Source: Candidatus Poribacteria bacterium (GTDB lineage Bacteria; Poribacteria; WGA-4E; UBA9662). Taken from it: a DNA stretch of 8,184 nt. Under the pieces are notes generated by a model. That model saw only the letters and a program-made list of their open reading frames with translations. It was not told the DNA's origin and did no database searches. The position numbers and the translations under genes are program-made. This document shows positions 6,178-8,184 of the stretch, piece by piece. The stretch covers positions 7,944-16,127 of the forward strand of contig PACG01000155.1 of NCBI GenBank assembly GCA_002699335.1, read 5' to 3'. Positions within the stretch are counted from its first letter, which is position 1. The number at the start of each line of letters is the position of its first letter.

Positions 6178-6541
6178 TTGGGTTGGTTAAACTAATTATT
6201 GTTCCAAGACAACGGCTGACGATGCCCCGTTCGTTACATAAAACTTGGTATTGAACGTTAGTCACTTCCGTCACATCCACATACAATTCGTCTAAGGTTA
6301 CCCTATACACCGGTCTTGACTCCTTCATCTAATCCTCCGGTTCATTCTTCGAAGCTCCCATCTCAAATGAGTCAGCCAGGACCAAAGCCATTTTAGCCCC
6401 ATCTTTCTCCCAAACGATTTTCTTGGTTGTACTTTCCTTTAATTCTTTGGTATTTCCAACTTCCACCGGAGTAACTTTCTTCTTTTGAGCGCACCCAATC
6501 AATACCAACAAGGACAATAACATCCAACTTAATCTTCGCAT
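6171..6541 (-). pseudogene. SUMF1/FGE-sulfatase-domain lipoprotein, broken (copy 2)
   Basis: ATG 6541-6539 opens MRRLSWMLLSLLVLIGCAQ, a lipoprotein leader with LIGC lipobox, so the ancestor was a lipoprotein. It goes on with KKIVWEKDGAKMALVLAD, SFEMGASKNEPED, then TAG at 6331-6329 where relatives have Trp, then in the same frame MKESRPVYRVTLDELYVDV, TEVTNVQYQ and VLCNE. Around 6237 one base is lost; the next frame gives TGHRQPLSWNNN, a TAG at 6194-6192 (Gln or Arg expected), then FNQPNQP. Similarity ends at about 6171, where DNA from the plus-strand phosphorylase stump begins. Only the N-terminal third of the domain remains. It is a close paralogue of copy 1 at 2625-3367. The ribosome site (GAGGAA) is about 12 bp from the start, rather far. 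Confidence 0.85.
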
Positions 6542-6838
6542 AAATGGTAAGACTTCCTCGTTTCCTTTTCAATGGCCCATATCATTATCAGCAATGCCTC
6601 ATTGTGTTGACAAAATATTATATCATCATGTTAGATGAATCAATTAGAAATCAAAACCTCAATACAAAAGAGGGAGTCAAGTAAATATGGAATTTATAAG
6701 AAAAGAGACTAGTGGAGAGAAGAAAAGGGTACCAGATAAGGTTGCTGATACCCGTCCGATTACCCCGTACACGATATGTTCCAGATACGAGTTTCAAACC
6801 TTCAATCGAAATCGGGAGTGAAGTACTAGATCCAATTC
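6542..6838. other. AT-rich spacer without a gene
   Basis: Between the SUMF1 copy 2 start and the Gfo/Idh/MocA stop. The open frames here are extensions of shadow frames and carry no family signature. It contains the promoter candidate at 6617-6643; nothing else stands out. Confidence 0.5.
6617..6643 (-). promoter_or_regulatory. Candidate promoter for SUMF1 copy 2
   Basis: On the minus strand a perfect TATAAT (6622-6617) has TTGATT (6643-6638) 15 bp upstream; spacing is short for sigma70. It lies about 75 bp before the start codon, in the only strongly AT-rich spacer nearby. Confidence 0.35.
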
Positions 6839-7743
6839 TTAGACGTGTCCACCTATCGCCAGAGTTTGGTCTTCCAGCGGTAGCTCTACTTTCTCTCCTC
6901 CTCGTCGATGCGATTCTCTTAGTCCAATCGCTGTTTCCAGCGGCTCCCGTCCGAATTCTCCTGGGCAAAGCGGTTGGCTCCCATCCCTCAGGTTTTTCAC
7001 TACCCCTTCTGGCTGCTTGCTGCGAGCTTTTGGGCCTTTTCGGTTTTGGGAATTGTCGACGTATTGGTTCCCTAGTTTGCGGATGCCTAGACCACATCTC
7101 AAAATCGGCATGTTCGTTTCTAGCGCTGATCCAACCGTCGCTGCCGACAAAATCGATATTCAGCCAACCCCCGTGGTTTAAGAAGCCTTGAATCCCATTT
7201 TGGTAATGGATCATTCCTGTGCCTGATAAATCCTGATCGCCTTTTGCCGCTTGATTACTGTTCATCCGACCACAGACCCATTCCACAGGAGCACCAGTAA
7301 ACATTCGAAATAGGCTTAACGTGTGACTATGTCCTGGGAGAGAGACTAGCCACACGTTACAAACATGGAGCGAAATTGGCCAATTTCTCCTTGTTCAATG
7401 GCTTGGAGATATGCTTGAAACCAGGGACTCCAGTTTTTGCGGCAGGCCAGAGCAAAGATAACTTGTGCCGATTGCCTTAACACAGCCTGACTCGGCTAAT
7501 CCGATGACCACATCCGCCCGCTCAGGTACCGCCGTGGTCACGCTGACACTATCAGGTTGTTTTGCCTCACCATTAAAATTGGTATAAAAAGCGGTTATAC
7601 TCCACCTGTGTTTAAAATCGTCCAACTCGGCTCCCTTGGCTTCGGTGTAGGCGGAGGCATGAGCCCAAAGATAACGAAAGATTGAGGTCGAGTCTGATGC
7701 TACCAATCCGGCCACACCCTACTACGGCAGCTCGAAAAGTCAT
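6839..7743 (-). pseudogene. Gfo/Idh/MocA family oxidoreductase, multiply frameshifted
   Basis: Five frame segments in order make one family member. (a) From ATG 7743: MTFRAAVVGCGRIGSIRLD, the GxGxxG nucleotide site. (b) About 7680-7470: HASAYTEAKGAEL, RWSITAFYTNF, PDSVSVTTAVPERADVVIGL, AESGCVKAI. (c) About 7441-7346: WSPWFQAYLQAIEQGEIGQF, RSMFVTCG. (d) About 7340-7010: LPGHSHTLSLFRMFTGAPVE, WVCGRM, DLSGTGMIHYQNGIQGFLNH, GGWLNIDFVGSDGWISARNE, FEMWSRHP. (e) About 7005-6839: EGVVKNLRDGSQPLCPGEFG, REPLETAIGLRESHRRGGEK and TAA. The EKP motif with its catalytic lysine, normally right after VKAI, is gone along with perhaps 50 residues. The c-to-d join fits a TC insertion in a TCTCTCTC run, with TAG at 7348-7346 in place of a residue. 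Relatives use NAD(P) to oxidise or reduce sugars and inositols. The ancestor had about 340-360 residues; what is left spans 905 bp. Confidence 0.88.
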
Positions 7744-7867
7744 TACAATTTCATTCGTCTATCTATTACTTTTAGTAGGTTATCTGTTTCTCAGAGAATC
7801 GTCAATATATTTTTCAGTTTAGTGGTTTAAGGCAATTCACCGAATCGTATTTGCCAAAGGGATCTAA
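7744..7867. other. Spacer between the FlgD-like tail and the oxidoreductase remnant
   Basis: This 124-bp gap separates two minus-strand remnants. It is AT-rich and has no convincing ribosome site before ATG 7743 and no clear terminator after 7868. Confidence 0.4.
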
Positions 7868-8184
7868 CTATTTCAGAATCACCATCTTTCTGGTTTCTGT
7901 ATAATCGCCGGCTTCAATTTGATAAAAGTAAGTTCCTGAAGATACTTGTTCTCCATTCTCACTTCTTCCATTCCAATAGACTGCCTGATTGGATTCCACA
8001 TAATTTCCTGCTGGTATATGACCTAATTCAATCATTCTGATTTGTTTGCCAGTTAGGTCCTAGATTGTAGCAGTGACTGTTGAATCCTCAGCTAATTGGA
8101 AAGGTATCCAAGTTTCTGGGTTAAATGGATTGGGATAGTTGGTTAAGAGTTGGGTCTTGCCCGGTAGGATATCGCTAGGTTGGA
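7868..8184 (-). pseudogene. FlgD-like/T9SS-type C-terminal domain of a secreted protein, with internal amber codon
   Basis: The frame enters from the right edge as LPGKTQLLTNYPNPFNPETW, IPFQLAEDSTVTATI, then TAG at 8062-8060, then DLTGKQIRMIELGHIPAGNY, VESNQAVYWNGRSENGEQV, SSGTYFYQIEAGDYTETRKM, VILK and TAG 7870-7868. This is the complete FlgD-like Ig domain that ends many secreted or surface proteins in Poribacteria and in phyla with type IX-like sorting. The expected residue at the amber codon is Tyr (IYD). Frame is kept across the whole domain, so a single substitution (TAT or TAC to TAG) is the only visible damage. The N-terminal part, and therefore the protein's role, lies outside the window. 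If TAG stops translation, the last 64 residues and the sorting signal are lost. Confidence 0.88.

Noticed and set aside
6712..7191. A 159-residue plus-strand frame
   Set aside because: It lies opposite the oxidoreductase remnant, whose conserved motifs explain the sequence; the plus product has no family signature.
6651..7355. A 234-residue minus-strand frame as a complete gene
   Set aside because: Only its first 110 or so codons carry Gfo/Idh/MocA text; the rest is Arg/Ser-rich out-of-frame reading, while the true C-terminal blocks lie in another frame.
1..8184. CRISPR array, transposase, phage or defence genes
   Set aside because: No regular short repeats with spacers, no transposase or integrase motifs and no nuclease or helicase signatures were seen on either strand.

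Overview
The window looks like a piece of a Candidatus Poribacteria (sponge-symbiont) genome or a close relative. The best clue is at the right edge: a minus-strand C-terminal domain with the NYPNPFNPETWIPF signature, followed by IYD-like, YWNG and TRKMVILK blocks. This is the FlgD-like tail that ends many poribacterial secreted proteins. The gene mix agrees: SUMF1/FGE-like lipoproteins, a phytanoyl-CoA dioxygenase, a Gfo/Idh/MocA oxidoreductase, an ankyrin lipoprotein and a glyoxylate-reductase-type dehydrogenase are all families expanded in that phylum. The assignment rests on remembered family signatures, not on a search.

The main character of the window is decay. Only two genes are clearly intact. 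One is a 767-residue multi-pass membrane protein (188-2491, minus), GT-C glycosyltransferase-like, with a galactose-binding-like domain at its C-terminus. The other is a complete D-2-hydroxyacid dehydrogenase (4964-5935, minus). Around them lie at least eight broken genes whose conserved blocks can be followed across frameshifts, nonsense codons and deletions.

Layout, left to right: 1-257 plus, the tail of an unidentified protein entering from the left edge; 188-2491 minus, the membrane protein; 2625-3367 minus, SUMF1 remnant copy 1 with its own promoter; 3404-3670, non-coding with imperfect direct repeats and a long hairpin; 3671-4007, nothing convincing; 4008-4294 plus, an ankyrin-lipoprotein remnant; about 4290-4521 minus, a frameshifted Cys-rich (zinc-ribbon-like) small protein; 4598-4632, a perfect 15-bp hairpin; 4694-4941 minus, the N-terminal stump of a PhyH dioxygenase; 4964-5935 minus, the dehydrogenase; 5984-6016, two overlapping divergent promoters; 6055-6177 plus, the first 40 codons of a purine nucleoside phosphorylase; 6171-6541 minus, SUMF1 remnant copy 2, meeting the phosphorylase stump head-on; 6542-6838, AT-rich spacer with a promoter candidate; 6839-7743 minus, a Gfo/Idh/MocA pseudogene in five frame segments; 7744-7867, spacer; 7868-8184 minus, the FlgD-like tail with an in-frame amber codon.

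Functionally, the dehydrogenase and the PhyH stump sit 22 bp apart and were probably one operon for oxidation of small carbon compounds. The rest do not form a pathway. No coherent new system is visible. The points most worth a second look are the GT-C/sugar-binding fusion, the fact that every internal nonsense codon in the reconstructed genes is TAG, the two SUMF1 paralogues decaying by different routes, and the head-on junction of two gene stumps near 6170.
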